64,000 nucleotides of DNA, from positions 248,001 to 312,000 of the forward strand of contig CALNZX010000006.1 of assembly GCA_942491105.1 (NCBI GenBank), given 5' to 3'. Positions 7,741-18,210 of this stretch are shown here, one piece after another. A program made the position numbers and the translations under genes. The notes below the pieces were generated by a model. It ran no database searches, had not been told where the DNA came from, and saw only the letters and a list, made by a program, of their open reading frames with translations. Position 1 is the first letter of the stretch; each line of letters starts with the position of its first letter. The stretch comes from JBBEAM01 sp942491105. Lineage in GTDB: Bacteria; Pseudomonadota; Alphaproteobacteria; Kiloniellales; DSM-21159.

Positions 7741-7816
7741 TGGTGGGCCGTGTAGGATTCGAACCTACGACCTAGTGATTAAGAGTCACCCGCTCTACCA
7801 ACTGAGCTAACGGCCC
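7741..7816 (-). tRNA. tRNA-Lys (CTT anticodon)
   Basis: This is a 76-base tRNA read on the minus strand. The acceptor arms GGGCCGT and ACGGCCC pair and are followed by A and an encoded CCA. The D arm is GCTCAGTTGGTAGAGC, the anticodon loop CTCTTAA gives anticodon CTT, and the T arm contains GGTTCGAATCC. All arms fold normally. Confidence 0.97.
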
Positions 7817-8009
7817 CCGCGGCAGCTCCACATCCCGGAGCTGGCCAGTCTCGGCAAGAGAAAAGCGGCGGGAAGGGATACGCCCTGCGCCTCGGCGTCA
7901 CTTGCGGAGAGGCCGGGGTGATAGCAAGTCGTGCTGGCTTTGTCGAGGCTTTCGAAAGGGCTTTATCCCGCTTTTTCGCAGCCGCCGGCGCGCACCGCCC
8001 GCGCACGGG

Positions 8010-9170
8010 TTAGAGTTGGTCCCGCGGGCCGCGCCGTGGAATGCGGACATCGCGGTGAACATAGACATTGATGACCAAGCCGAGCGATATCATCACCGCC
8101 AGCATCGCCGTGCCGCCATAGGAAATAAGGGGCAGCGGAACGCCGACCACGGGGATCAGCCCCATCACCATGGCGATGTTGATAAAGACATAAATGAACA
8201 GGTTCAGGGTCAGGCCGAAGGCCACCAGACGGCCGTACTGATTGCGCGAGCGCAGAGCGATCGCCAGGCCATAGATGAACAACAGGGTGTAGATTCCAAG
8301 CAGCACCAAGCCACCGATCATGCCGAACTCCTCGCCCAGCATGGTGAAGATGAAATCTGTCTGCTTTTCCGGAAGAAAGTTGAGGTGGCTCTGGCTGCCC
8401 TGGAGATACCCCTTGCCAAACAGCCCGCCGGAGCCGAGCGCGATCTTCGACTGCAGGATGTGATACCCGGTCCCCAGCGGATCGCTCTCCGGATCCAGGA
8501 AGGTCATGATCCGCGCCTTCTGGTAGCCATGCAGGGTCTGCCAGACGATGGGAATCACGCCGAGCGCCCCCGCCCCCACCAGCAAGAACTTCCAAATCCG
8601 CACGCCGGCACAGAAAAACAGGCCGCCGGCGACGATGACCAGGGTGCCCGCCGTGCCCAGATCCGGCTGCTTGAGCACCAGCGCCGCCGGCGCCGCGATC
8701 AGGAGCAGCGGGATCACGAGATACTGGGGCCGGCCGATATCCTCGTAGGTAACGCCATGGAAATAGCGCGCCAAGGCGAGCACCAGCGCGACCTTCATGA
8801 CCTCCGACGGCTGCAGTTGAATGAACTTGAGGTCGATCCAGCGCTGCGCGCCCATCCCGATCTCGCCCATCACCTCGACCGCCACCAGAAGAGCGAGCGC
8901 CAGGAAGAAGACCGGATAGGCCAGACGGAACCAGAAACGGATGTCGATCAAGGCCACCGAAAGCATCAGCACGAAGCCGAGACCGAACCGCAGGGCCTGG
9001 CGCTCCGCCCAGGGCTCGACGTTGCCATTGGCCGCGGAATACAGCATGGCGCAACCGATCGCCGAGAGCAGCATGACCAACAGGATCATGCCCCAGTTTA
9101 TCTGCCAGATCTTCTGGCCAAGGGTCAGCTCCGGGTTGCTGCGCAGGGTGATATCGCTAAGGACGGACAT
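8010..9170 (-). CDS. rodA: Rod-shape peptidoglycan polymerase RodA
   Basis: This SEDS-family glycosyltransferase of 386 residues with about ten membrane helices polymerises lipid II for side-wall growth together with PBP2. Family marks include VDWG-type WQINWGMILL at the start, QPSEVMKVALVLALARYFHG, LKQPDLGTAGTL, LPEKQTDFIFTMLGEEFG and the C-terminal PLISYGGTAML. The rodA assignment rather than ftsW rests on its position directly after mrdA (stop of mrdA at 9177, start of rodA at 9170). ATG 9170 is preceded by a weak purine-rich site inside the end of mrdA, compatible with coupled translation. It is the last gene of the mre operon. Confidence 0.95.
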   Translation of the reverse strand: MSVLSDITLRSNPELTLGQKIWQINWGMILLVMLLSAIGCAMLYSAANGNVEPWAERQALRFGLGFVLMLSVALIDIRFWFRLAYPVFFLALALLVAVEVMGEIGMGAQRWIDLKFIQLQPSEVMKVALVLALARYFHGVTYEDIGRPQYLVIPLLLIAAPAALVLKQPDLGTAGTLVIVAGGLFFCAGVRIWKFLLVGAGALGVIPIVWQTLHGYQKARIMTFLDPESDPLGTGYHILQSKIALGSGGLFGKGYLQGSQSHLNFLPEKQTDFIFTMLGEEFGMIGGLVLLGIYTLLFIYGLAIALRSRNQYGRLVAFGLTLNLFIYVFINIAMVMGLIPVVGVPLPLISYGGTAMLAVMISLGLVINVYVHRDVRIPRRGPRDQL

Positions 9171-9176
9171 GCTCGG

Positions 9177-11114
9177 CTATACCTTGGCTGGTTCGGCGTT
9201 GGCGAGCAGGGGGAGCGCCTGCCCCTGCGCTGGATCCCGTAACAGCGTCTCCAGCATCAGGTCGCGGACGATCGGCGCCGCGGTGCTGGAACCGCCGCCG
9301 CCATGCTCGACCACGACGGAGATCGCATAGCGCGGCTCGGCGACCGGCGCGAAGGCGACAAACAGCGCGTGGTCCCGGCGCCGCCAAGGCAGGTCTTCGT
9401 TCCGGAAGACGCCAGCCTCTCTTTCGGCCTTGCTGATCCGGCGCACCTGGCTGGTGCCGGTTTTGCCCGCCATTTCCCAGCCCTCGATCTTAATCGCCGA
9501 TCCGCGCGCCGTGCCCCGAGTGCCGTTGACCACGCCGTCCATGGCGCCGCGCACGATTTCCAGATGGCGCGGGTTGACCCCAAGCTCGGCGAAGTCAGGC
9601 ACCTCCGGCTGGGTCAGGGCCTCCGGATTCTCCGCGCTCTGACCAGGCCCGGCGTCACCGGGCAGGATCGCCCGCGTGATCCGCGGCACCACCGCCTTGC
9701 CGCCATTGGCGATCCGCGCCGACATCACCGCCAGCTGCAGCGGCGTCGTCAGGACAAAGCCCTGCCCGATCGAGGTCACCAGCGTCTCGCCGCCCTGCCA
9801 AGGCTCGCCCATGTTGGCGAGCTTCCAGTCACGCGTCGGGATAACGCCGCCGCGTTCGCCCGGCAGGTCGAGGCCAACCGGCATGCCCAGGCCGAAGCGC
9901 TTGGCCATCGCGGCGATCTTATCGACCCCGAGCTTGCGCGCGATATCGTAGAAATAGACGTCGCAGGACTGCTCGATGGCGTCTTGCATGTCCATCCAGC
10001 CATGCCCATAGCGCTTCCAGCAGTGAAAGCGATGGTTCCCGAGGGTCATGTGCCCGGGGCACCAGGCCTGGTGGTTGGCCTGGATGCCGTCTTCCAGGGC
10101 GGCCAGGGCGACCATCATCTTGAAGGTGGAGCCCGGCGAGTAGGTGCCGGTGATCGCCTTGTTGTTCAGCGGCGAGAGAGGATCGGAAACGAGATCCTTC
10201 CACTGTTGGTCGGTCAGGCCGGTATTGAAGGGCGTGGGGTCGTAGGACGGCGTCGAGGCCAAGGCCATGACTTCGCCGTTCGCCACGTCGAGAATTACCG
10301 CCGAGGCCGAGCGTTCGCCCATCAGGCGCTGGTGGGTGTAGGTCTGCAGCCCGGCATCGATGGTCAGCACCACGTCGCGGCCAGGCGTGCCTTCCTGCCG
10401 GTCGACTTCCTTGATGATCCGGCCGATGGCGTTGACTTCGACCTGGCTGGCGCCGGCGGCGCCGCGCAGCTGCTCCTCGTGCATTTTCTCGGCGCCGTTC
10501 TTGCCGATCCGAAATCCGGGCAGTTCGAGCAGCGGTTCGCCGGTCAGATCCCGCTCGGAAACCGCGCCGACATAGCCCACCAGATGCGACATCGTCGCGC
10601 CATAGGGATAGTGGCGGGTCTGGCCGACATCGATGGAGACGCCCGGCAAATCGGGCGCGTTGACTTCGAGTTGGCTCACCTGCTTCCAGCTCAGATTCTC
10701 CCGCACCGTGATCGGCACGAAGCCGCGTTTACGGCTCAGCTCGCGTTTGATGCGTTCGATATCGCGCTCATCGATCTCGATCACCTCGCCGAGCAGGGCG
10801 AGCGTCGCGTCGACATCCCGGGCCTGCTCCTCGACGATCAGCACCCGATAATTCTGCTCGTTGACCGCCAGGGGCACCCCGAAACGGTCGATGATCCGCC
10901 CGCGCGGCGGCGGCAGCAGGCGCAGGTTGATGCGGTTATCCTCGGCCAGCAGGGAATACTGGTTCGATTGCAGCACCTGCAGATAGTACATCCGCCCGGC
11001 CAGGGCCGAGAGCATCAGTGTCTGGGCGCCACCGACCAGCAGGGCGCGGCGCGTGAAGACCTTGTAGCGGCTGGCTTCCTCGTTCTTGTTCTGGTTCTTA
11101 CGCCGCGCCGCCAT
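9177..11114 (-). CDS. mrdA: Penicillin-binding protein 2 (transpeptidase)
   Basis: This 645-residue class B PBP cross-links side-wall peptidoglycan in the periplasm. The N-terminus is basic (AARRKNQNKNEE), followed by one membrane anchor (ALLVGGAQTLMLSALAG) and the dimerisation domain (LLPPPRGRIIDRFG). The transpeptidase motifs SxxK (PGSTFKMM), SxN-type SCD (IEQSCDVYFYD) and KTG (GKTGTSQV) are all present, in usual spacing. It sits three bases after mreD and six before rodA, in the standard order of the elongasome operon. No defect is seen. Confidence 0.96.
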   Translation of the reverse strand: MAARRKNQNKNEEASRYKVFTRRALLVGGAQTLMLSALAGRMYYLQVLQSNQYSLLAEDNRINLRLLPPPRGRIIDRFGVPLAVNEQNYRVLIVEEQARDVDATLALLGEVIEIDERDIERIKRELSRKRGFVPITVRENLSWKQVSQLEVNAPDLPGVSIDVGQTRHYPYGATMSHLVGYVGAVSERDLTGEPLLELPGFRIGKNGAEKMHEEQLRGAAGASQVEVNAIGRIIKEVDRQEGTPGRDVVLTIDAGLQTYTHQRLMGERSASAVILDVANGEVMALASTPSYDPTPFNTGLTDQQWKDLVSDPLSPLNNKAITGTYSPGSTFKMMVALAALEDGIQANHQAWCPGHMTLGNHRFHCWKRYGHGWMDMQDAIEQSCDVYFYDIARKLGVDKIAAMAKRFGLGMPVGLDLPGERGGVIPTRDWKLANMGEPWQGGETLVTSIGQGFVLTTPLQLAVMSARIANGGKAVVPRITRAILPGDAGPGQSAENPEALTQPEVPDFAELGVNPRHLEIVRGAMDGVVNGTRGTARGSAIKIEGWEMAGKTGTSQVRRISKAEREAGVFRNEDLPWRRRDHALFVAFAPVAEPRYAISVVVEHGGGGSSTAAPIVRDLMLETLLRDPAQGQALPLLANAEPAKV

Positions 11115-11117
11115 GAT

Positions 11118-11633
11118 CTAGGCCGTCCTGAGAAAGGCTTGCTGTGCCTGACCGAGCAGCCAAGCAAGACAGGGATAGACCGCGATGGTAGCCAGGAGCT
11201 GCAGCAGCGCCGGCGCCGGATCGACGATCTGGCCGAGCAGGGCAGAGGCGGCAAGCCACATCGCCAGGGTCGCGATGGCGGCGATCAGGATGAAGGACAC
11301 CCACAGCATGAAGAAGGAAGCCGCCGAGAAGAAACGCCGCTGCGCGGTGACCGTCAGATAGACGACCAGCAGCGCCAGCACACCGGCGCCGAGCGGAATA
11401 CCGGTGATCAGGTCTTGAAACAGGCCCAGCGCGAAGATCGCCCAGGCGGGCAGCAGATCGGGCCGGAAGACCGTCCAGTAAAACACCGCGGCAAGCGCCA
11501 GGAACGGCATCACCGGCGCCACCTCGGGCGAGCGCACCAAGGCGACGCTGGCCAGAATCAACAGTACGGTTATGGCAAAAGGCGACAGAGCCCGCGCCCA
11601 GAGATCGAGGCGTTGGAGCGAGGCGTTCTTCAT
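11118..11633 (-). CDS. mreD: Rod shape-determining protein MreD
   Basis: This 171-residue integral membrane protein has about five hydrophobic helices and links MreBC to the elongasome. Sequence conservation in MreD is low, and the call rests on hydrophobic profile, length, the GIPLGAGVLALLVVYL stretch and strict synteny between mreC and mrdA. ATG 11633 lies nine bases after the mreC stop. Confidence 0.88.
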   Translation of the reverse strand: MKNASLQRLDLWARALSPFAITVLLILASVALVRSPEVAPVMPFLALAAVFYWTVFRPDLLPAWAIFALGLFQDLITGIPLGAGVLALLVVYLTVTAQRRFFSAASFFMLWVSFILIAAIATLAMWLAASALLGQIVDPAPALLQLLATIAVYPCLAWLLGQAQQAFLRTA

Positions 11634-11642
11634 GAACCGGGC

Positions 11643-12542
11643 CTAGTTTGCGGTGACCGAGGACTGGTTGCCGTCCTCGGAAAGCACGCGGCCATCGCTC
11701 TTGAGCAAGCCGGGGAGCTCATAGTCGATCAGACGCAGAAACTCCAGATGCTCCCAGTCGACATGGGGAAGCACTTGAATCCCCTGCTCGCCGTTGGCGA
11801 TCACCACGCCGACAGGCAAGCCCGGCGGAAAGACGCCGCCCTGGCCAGAGGTGACGACCCGCGCGCCGATCTGCGGATGAACGCCAGGCGCCAGATACTG
11901 CAGACCGGTGATGCTGGAATTATCGCCCGCCAGGATGGCGCGGTCCCGGCTCTCCCCGACGAACACCGGGATGCGGCTGTTCAAGTCGGTGATCAGCAGG
12001 ATGCGCGCCGAGTTGCGGCCGACCTCGGCGACACGCCCGGCCAGGCCTTCGCCGGTCAAAACCGGCTGCCCCTTGCGTACGCCGTCGGCAAGGCCGGCGT
12101 TGATCAGGACGGAGCGGCGGAAGATACCGCTTTGATCCCCGATCACCCGGGCCGTGATGCTGCTGTGCCCCGCTTCCGGCGCCAGGCTCAGCAGACGCCG
12201 CAGAACCGCGTTTTCCGATTCCAGCGTCTTGGCTTCCTGCTGCCAGTGGGAAAGCGCGCTCACCTGCGCGCGCAGCGCGGCGTTCTCCTCGCGCACACTG
12301 GCCAGTTCCTTGGCATTTTCCAGAGCGGAGTTGAAGGAGGCCACGGGCCGCGACGCGGCATCGAGGATCGGTGCGACGGCGTCGGTGACCGCGACGCGCG
12401 CGCGTTCGATCAGCACGGTGTCCGCCTTACCGAGCATCATCAACCCGAAGGTGGCTCCGACAAGCAGGAACAGCGCGAAACGCTGCGCCCAGGCCTTGAG
12501 CGGAGTCGCCAAACGCAGGACATGCCCCGCGCGTTTGCTCAC
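11643..12542 (-). CDS. mreC: Rod shape-determining protein MreC
   Basis: This 299-residue bitopic protein has a short cytoplasmic part, a membrane helix (about 20-42), a periplasmic coiled coil (SALENAKELASVREENAALR) and a beta-barrel domain with VIGDQSGIFRRSVLINAGL and GLAGRVAEVG. It connects cytoplasmic MreB filaments with PBP2/RodA. About 120 bases of non-coding DNA separate it from mreB, enough for an internal promoter or processing site, although none is obvious. Confidence 0.93.
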   Translation of the reverse strand: MSKRAGHVLRLATPLKAWAQRFALFLLVGATFGLMMLGKADTVLIERARVAVTDAVAPILDAASRPVASFNSALENAKELASVREENAALRAQVSALSHWQQEAKTLESENAVLRRLLSLAPEAGHSSITARVIGDQSGIFRRSVLINAGLADGVRKGQPVLTGEGLAGRVAEVGRNSARILLITDLNSRIPVFVGESRDRAILAGDNSSITGLQYLAPGVHPQIGARVVTSGQGGVFPPGLPVGVVIANGEQGIQVLPHVDWEHLEFLRLIDYELPGLLKSDGRVLSEDGNQSSVTAN

Positions 12543-12662
12543 TTATATACCCCCTCCTGGTTCGCAACTGCCCGGCCAGAATGGAAAGCAGCGCGTGCGA
12601 ACACTTGGATGAAGCAGTGATTCTAAAGAGTTACGAAAGAAAAATAAAGGTGTGCCGTAGAA

Positions 12663-13703
12663 TTAATACATAGAAATCAGGACGTTTCTCAGCACTTTCA
12701 TTTCTTCGAGGCAGCGGCCGGTGCCAAGCGCCACGCAGGACAGCGGATCGTCGGCGAGGGAGACGGGCAATCCGGTCGAGGCGCGCAGCACGAAATCGAG
12801 GTTCCCCAGCATGGCGCCGCCGCCGGTCAGCACGATCCCCTTGTCGACGATATCGGCCGCCAGTTCCGGCGCGGTGTGCTCCAGCGCGACCTTGACCGCC
12901 TCGACGATGGCGCCCACCGGCTCGGCCAGGCTCTCGGCGATCTGCCGCTCGGAGATGATCAATTCCTTGGGCACGCCGTTCATCAGGTCGCGGCCCTTGA
13001 TCTCCATGGTCTCGCCTTCGCCGTCCTCGGGCGGACAGGCGGAACCGATTTCCTTTTTGATCCGCTCGGCCGAGCCTTCGCCGACCAGCAGATTATGGTT
13101 GCGGCGGATGTAGGCGATGATCGCCTCGTCCATCTTGTCGCCGCCGACACGCACGGAGCGCGAATAGACGATGCCGCCGAGCGACAGCACGGCCACCTCG
13201 GTGGTGCCGCCGCCGATGTCGACCACCATGGAGCCGGTCGGCTCGGTCACCGGCAAGCCGGCGCCGATCGCCGCGGCCATCGGCTCCTCGATCAGGAAGA
13301 CCCGGCGCGCGCCGGCGGCCTCGGCCGATTCCTGAATGGCGCGGCGCTCCACCGCCGTGGAACCGGAGGGCACGCAGACGATGACCTGCGGACTGGCGAA
13401 GGACCGCCGGTTGTGCACCTTGCGGATGAAATGCTTGATCATTTCCTCGGCGACGTCGAAGTCGGCGATGACGCCGTCGCGCAGCGGGCGGATGGCCTGG
13501 ATGTTGCCCGGCGTGCGGCCGAGCATCATCTTCGCCTCATCGCCCACGGCCAGGACCTGTTTCTTGCCCTTTACCTCGGCGATGGCGACGACGGAAGGTT
13601 CGTTCAGGACAATCCCGCGCCCCTTGACGTAGACGAGGGTATTGGCGGTGCCAAGGTCGATGGCCATATCGGCCGAGAGCATGCCGAGGAGACGTGAAAT
13701 CAT
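12663..13703 (-). CDS. mreB: Actin-like rod shape protein MreB
   Basis: This 346-residue actin-family ATPase forms membrane-associated filaments that guide side-wall synthesis. It opens with an amphipathic N-terminus (ISRLLGMLSAD), then phosphate-1 (AIDLGTANTLVYVKGRG), phosphate-2 (MVVDIGGGTTEVAVLSLGG) and the adenosine motif (GIVLTGGGAMLGNLD). Full length. First gene of mreBCD-mrdA-rodA on the minus strand; the stretch 13704-13825 upstream should hold its promoter, but no clear hexamers were identified. Confidence 0.97.
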   Translation of the reverse strand: MISRLLGMLSADMAIDLGTANTLVYVKGRGIVLNEPSVVAIAEVKGKKQVLAVGDEAKMMLGRTPGNIQAIRPLRDGVIADFDVAEEMIKHFIRKVHNRRSFASPQVIVCVPSGSTAVERRAIQESAEAAGARRVFLIEEPMAAAIGAGLPVTEPTGSMVVDIGGGTTEVAVLSLGGIVYSRSVRVGGDKMDEAIIAYIRRNHNLLVGEGSAERIKKEIGSACPPEDGEGETMEIKGRDLMNGVPKELIISERQIAESLAEPVGAIVEAVKVALEHTAPELAADIVDKGIVLTGGGAMLGNLDFVLRASTGLPVSLADDPLSCVALGTGRCLEEMKVLRNVLISMY

Positions 13704-13825
13704 CTGAGGAGATCGCCTTCCGAAATAGTGGCGCCGTGGCGGGCGTACTGTGGAATAGCGCTCCCCCGCGGCGATTTCAAGGCAAGGTTACGCCACTATT
13801 TCAGCGAGATCACGGCCCGAACGAA

Positions 13826-13857
13826 AGCGGCCCAGACCGAATCCCGTCTGGGCCGCT
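13826..13857 (-). terminator. Terminator hairpin after leuA
   Basis: A perfect 12-pair stem AGCGGCCCAGAC / GTCTGGGCCGCT with an eight-base loop lies about 70 bases beyond the leuA stop. The downstream T tract on the minus strand is weak (TTTCGTT), so termination efficiency is uncertain. Confidence 0.65.
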
Positions 13858-13929
13858 ACTCTGACTCGCGATCCCTTTGCTAGAGAGCCTTTCTCGGAGC
13901 GCGGGTTTTTCCCATAATCCGAAGCGGCT

Positions 13930-15501
<1,572 letters not shown>

Positions 15502-15608
15502 CGGATTCGAATCCTTATGATCCGGTGAAATAGGTCAGACTTCGGTTCTGAAAGTCCGGCTCGAACTCCTGTATCCCCTGCGCGCTTGCGGCTAGGCCGC
15601 GGATGCAC

Positions 15609-15746
15609 TCAGGGGCAAATAAGGAGGAGGCCCTCGAGGCTAATGCCGAGATCACCGGAAATAATGAGGGCGCGGGGCGCGCGCAGATCGTCGGCCGCCG
15701 CAGTCGCGGTCGCCTTTTCGATCTCGATGTTGGCCCAGCGGGTCAT
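15609..15746 (-). CDS. Possible Leu-rich leader peptide before leuA (45 aa)
   Basis: The small frame starts at ATG 15746 with GAGGGA five bases upstream and ends 107 bases before the leuA ATG. The C-terminal third is rich in branched-chain residues (ALIISGDLGISLEGLLLICP), with three consecutive Leu codons. Right after its stop is a GCGGC/GCCGC hairpin, and the leuA ribosome site lies within a palindrome. This resembles a translated leader, but there is no clear terminator, and it overlaps the 3' end of the hypothetical gene at 15652-17058. It may instead be the true, frameshifted end of that gene. Confidence 0.35.
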   Translation of the reverse strand: MTRWANIEIEKATATAAADDLRAPRALIISGDLGISLEGLLLICP

Positions 15747-17058
15747 GAAAATCCCTCGTTTGCGCGCGATCTTTGCAACGCGGCGCCCATTTAGCCTTCG
15801 CGCGCCCGGCGGGACAAGAGGAAATTTGCCTTAGTGGACGCGGCAACACCCGCTCCCAAAAGGCCTCTTCGTCGATACGGATGTTTGCAATGGAGTCTTT
15901 GATCACCTCCACCGCGCCCTCGCAGAGCGGGTCCGCGAGGTTGTCGTGCGTGAGGACGAGATGGATCACGACATTGACGTGATAGTGCTGAATAGGTGCG
16001 TAGACAGACCAGCTAAAGATCTGGAGCGGCGTGCCGTCCTCCACGGGCTCCGAGACACCGTAGACCGCCAGGTAGCTGCCCGTCTCCAGCCGCGTAACGT
16101 CGCGATGCTCCCCATCCGTGCTCCAGAGTTCGTAGGCAACATCGGCGGCGGCCTTGGTCACCTGCATGACGACGTGCTCACCGCATCTTTGCACATGGAA
16201 ATCCACCCACAGGGTTCCGTTGTCGCTGTCCTCGTCGCAGGCGATACCGCGCCCATCGGGTCTCGTGAAGACCGGCCAGCTTGCCGGAACCCTCAGTTCA
16301 ATGAAGTCGTGGAACTTCCGAGGCTCGACGATGTGCAGGCCGTAACTCTCGGCCACCGCGGCTTGCGCTTCCGGGGGAAGGCTCGCCAGCGGGCGTAAGC
16401 TGTGGGCAAGACAATGCTTTGCGCTCTCCTGCGCCCAGCGCAGGGCGTCAGGCCCTGCCCAGACGAAGCGCTTCAAGACCTTCGCTTCCGGGGAGCCGTC
16501 GTTCGACGCCCAGACCAGCCGGTCGCTGCATTCCTCCTCGACCATGGCGAAGATCTTGTCCAGGAGGGCCTTGTGCGTCTTATCGTCCTCGTACTGGATC
16601 GCCCAAAAGGTCCCTTCCGAGAGCAGAATCCGATCGAGAAAGCCGGCCTCTACCGCTTCGCTCGGATCGGCGGCGTCGGCCATGAGGCCTCTTTCGTTCA
16701 GATAGTCTGCGATCTTATCGACGCTAACGGCCTGCTCCTCATCCATCCGGCAGGCCTCGAATGCGCAGGCGAGATAGGGAGAGGCCGACAACCTCAGTTG
16801 GTTTCCGTCCTCACGATAGCGCCATTCCTCCCGCCATCCTTTATGTTCCACCCACAGCATGACGTCGACATCCGGCGGATCGCCTTCGCCGTCCCAGTAG
16901 AGAAGATGAGGATGCTGCTCATCGGCCGGCCAGACCAGGCTCGCCGCGTCGACCACCTTGAGCCCCGGAATCTCCGCCATCATGCGGCGCAGCAGCAGGC
17001 CGATGTCGGCCTGGGTGAGAGCGACGCGCCGCTGGCGCAGGATAGCATCGTCGGACAT
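15652..17058 (-). CDS. Hypothetical protein, 468 aa
   Basis: I do not recognise a family. The ATG at 17058 gives a plausible soluble start (MSDDAILRQRRVALTQADIG), although there is no strong ribosome site; the frame stays open to 17151. The protein is acidic, without signal peptide or membrane segments, and contains several Trp-rich stretches (VEHKGWREEWRY, SWSVYAPIQHYHVN). The last 45 residues or so, after EEAFWERVLPRPLRQ, turn strongly basic and low in hydrophobic residues. They overlap a different frame with better signals, so a frameshift near 15790 is possible. It is divergent from the GH18 gene. Function unknown. Confidence 0.6.
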   Translation of the reverse strand: MSDDAILRQRRVALTQADIGLLLRRMMAEIPGLKVVDAASLVWPADEQHPHLLYWDGEGDPPDVDVMLWVEHKGWREEWRYREDGNQLRLSASPYLACAFEACRMDEEQAVSVDKIADYLNERGLMADAADPSEAVEAGFLDRILLSEGTFWAIQYEDDKTHKALLDKIFAMVEEECSDRLVWASNDGSPEAKVLKRFVWAGPDALRWAQESAKHCLAHSLRPLASLPPEAQAAVAESYGLHIVEPRKFHDFIELRVPASWPVFTRPDGRGIACDEDSDNGTLWVDFHVQRCGEHVVMQVTKAAADVAYELWSTDGEHRDVTRLETGSYLAVYGVSEPVEDGTPLQIFSWSVYAPIQHYHVNVVIHLVLTHDNLADPLCEGAVEVIKDSIANIRIDEEAFWERVLPRPLRQISSCPAGRAKAKWAPRCKDRAQTRDFHDPLGQHRDRKGDRDCGGRRSARAPRPHYFR

Positions 17059-17170
17059 AGCAAAAGAACAATACCGGAACAATATTCCCGTGCAAGCGAA
17101 AATCGACGGCAGCAATTCCCGCACTCCGAAGCGGGGGGACAGGCCAGGCACAGCGGCTTAAGATCGGGCC

Positions 17171-18133
17171 ATGTCTCGCTTATCGATCCTGCTGGCCCTG
17201 CTGCTGCCGCTGCTGCTTCCGCCCCTCGCCGCCCAGGCGGAGGAAGCCACGCCGCGCTACGTGATCTATTACAACTCCGAAGCCAGCCCGGCCGGCAAAC
17301 TGATCGGCCTGCCCTACAGCCATGTCATCCTGTCCTTCGTCACCCTGCCGGCGAACGGCGCGCAGGGCCTCTCCCTGGTGGTCGATCCGCGCCTCGACGC
17401 GCCCTTGAAGATCGTGGAAAGGCTGCAGGCCGACGGCAAGAAGGTGCTGATCTCCTTCGGCGGCGGCGACATGAAGCTAGAGGCCTACCGCCCCGCCGTC
17501 GGCCACGAGGCCGAGCTGGCCGACGAACTCTCGGCCTTCGTGCAGAAGCACGGCCTCGACGGGATCGACCTGGACTTCGAGGCGACCGGCGCCCTGCGCC
17601 ACCCGCGCCAGGACGGCGCCTTCGACGGCAAGGCCTTCCTGATCGCGCTGACCAAGGCGCTGCGCCAGTCCCTGCCCGCGGGCAAGCTGATCACCCATGC
17701 CCCCCAGGCGCCCTACCTGGACCCGAACTGGCACAAGGGTCCCTATATCGAAATCCTGAAGGAGGCCGGCGCGCAGATCGATTGGATCACCGTGCAGTAC
17801 TACAACAACCCGGATTTCGACCTGCCCGTCGGGCCGCACCTGGTCGGCGCCGCGAGCGACCCCTTCCCCGCCTCCTATTCGGGTATCGTCGGCGGCGGAC
17901 CCGGCTTTGCCTGGCCGCCGGAGAAAACCCTGGTCGGCCTGCCGGTCTATGCCGCCGACGCCGCCAACGGCCACCAGCCGCCCAAGATCGTGCAGGACGA
18001 CATCCTCAAACCCCTGGTGGCCCGCTTCGGCGCGAAGTTCGGCGGCCTCACCGGCTGGCAGTTCTCCACCCACACCGCCGACCACCGCTATTGGAACGAG
18101 AAGCTGGCGGGGGCGCTGAGGAGTAGAGCTTAG
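17171..18133 (+). CDS. Secreted GH18 (chitinase-like) glycoside hydrolase
   Basis: This 320-residue protein has a Sec signal peptide (long Leu run, cleavage near AAQA, residues 20-23) and a GH18 TIM barrel. The family motif DxxDxDxE is intact as DGIDLDFE with acid catalyst Glu137, and the upstream SFGGGD strand also fits. Chain length is that of a single catalytic domain with no carbohydrate-binding module. It would hydrolyse chitin or related GlcNAc polymers, or process peptidoglycan-type glycans, outside the cytoplasm. It stands alone on the plus strand between hypothetical genes, 112 bases from the divergent gene at 17058. Confidence 0.85.
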   Translation: MSRLSILLALLLPLLLPPLAAQAEEATPRYVIYYNSEASPAGKLIGLPYSHVILSFVTLPANGAQGLSLVVDPRLDAPLKIVERLQADGKKVLISFGGGDMKLEAYRPAVGHEAELADELSAFVQKHGLDGIDLDFEATGALRHPRQDGAFDGKAFLIALTKALRQSLPAGKLITHAPQAPYLDPNWHKGPYIEILKEAGAQIDWITVQYYNNPDFDLPVGPHLVGAASDPFPASYSGIVGGGPGFAWPPEKTLVGLPVYAADAANGHQPPKIVQDDILKPLVARFGAKFGGLTGWQFSTHTADHRYWNEKLAGALRSRA

Positions 18134-18210
18134 ACGGAGGCGCTGACTAGCTTTTCCTGCCCCCATTCGTTCTGGCGCAGGGGAATAGAAACCAGACATT
18201 TTAGGCTCGA

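Noticed and set aside
9303..12620. Very long plus-strand open frame opposite mrdA, mreD and mreC
   Set aside because: It is the GC-driven antisense frame of well-recognised genes, with Arg/Gln/His-rich low-complexity translation and no family features. The similar frames opposite the AsmA gene (43373-46696) and opposite the hydantoinase (51277-54786) were rejected for the same reason.
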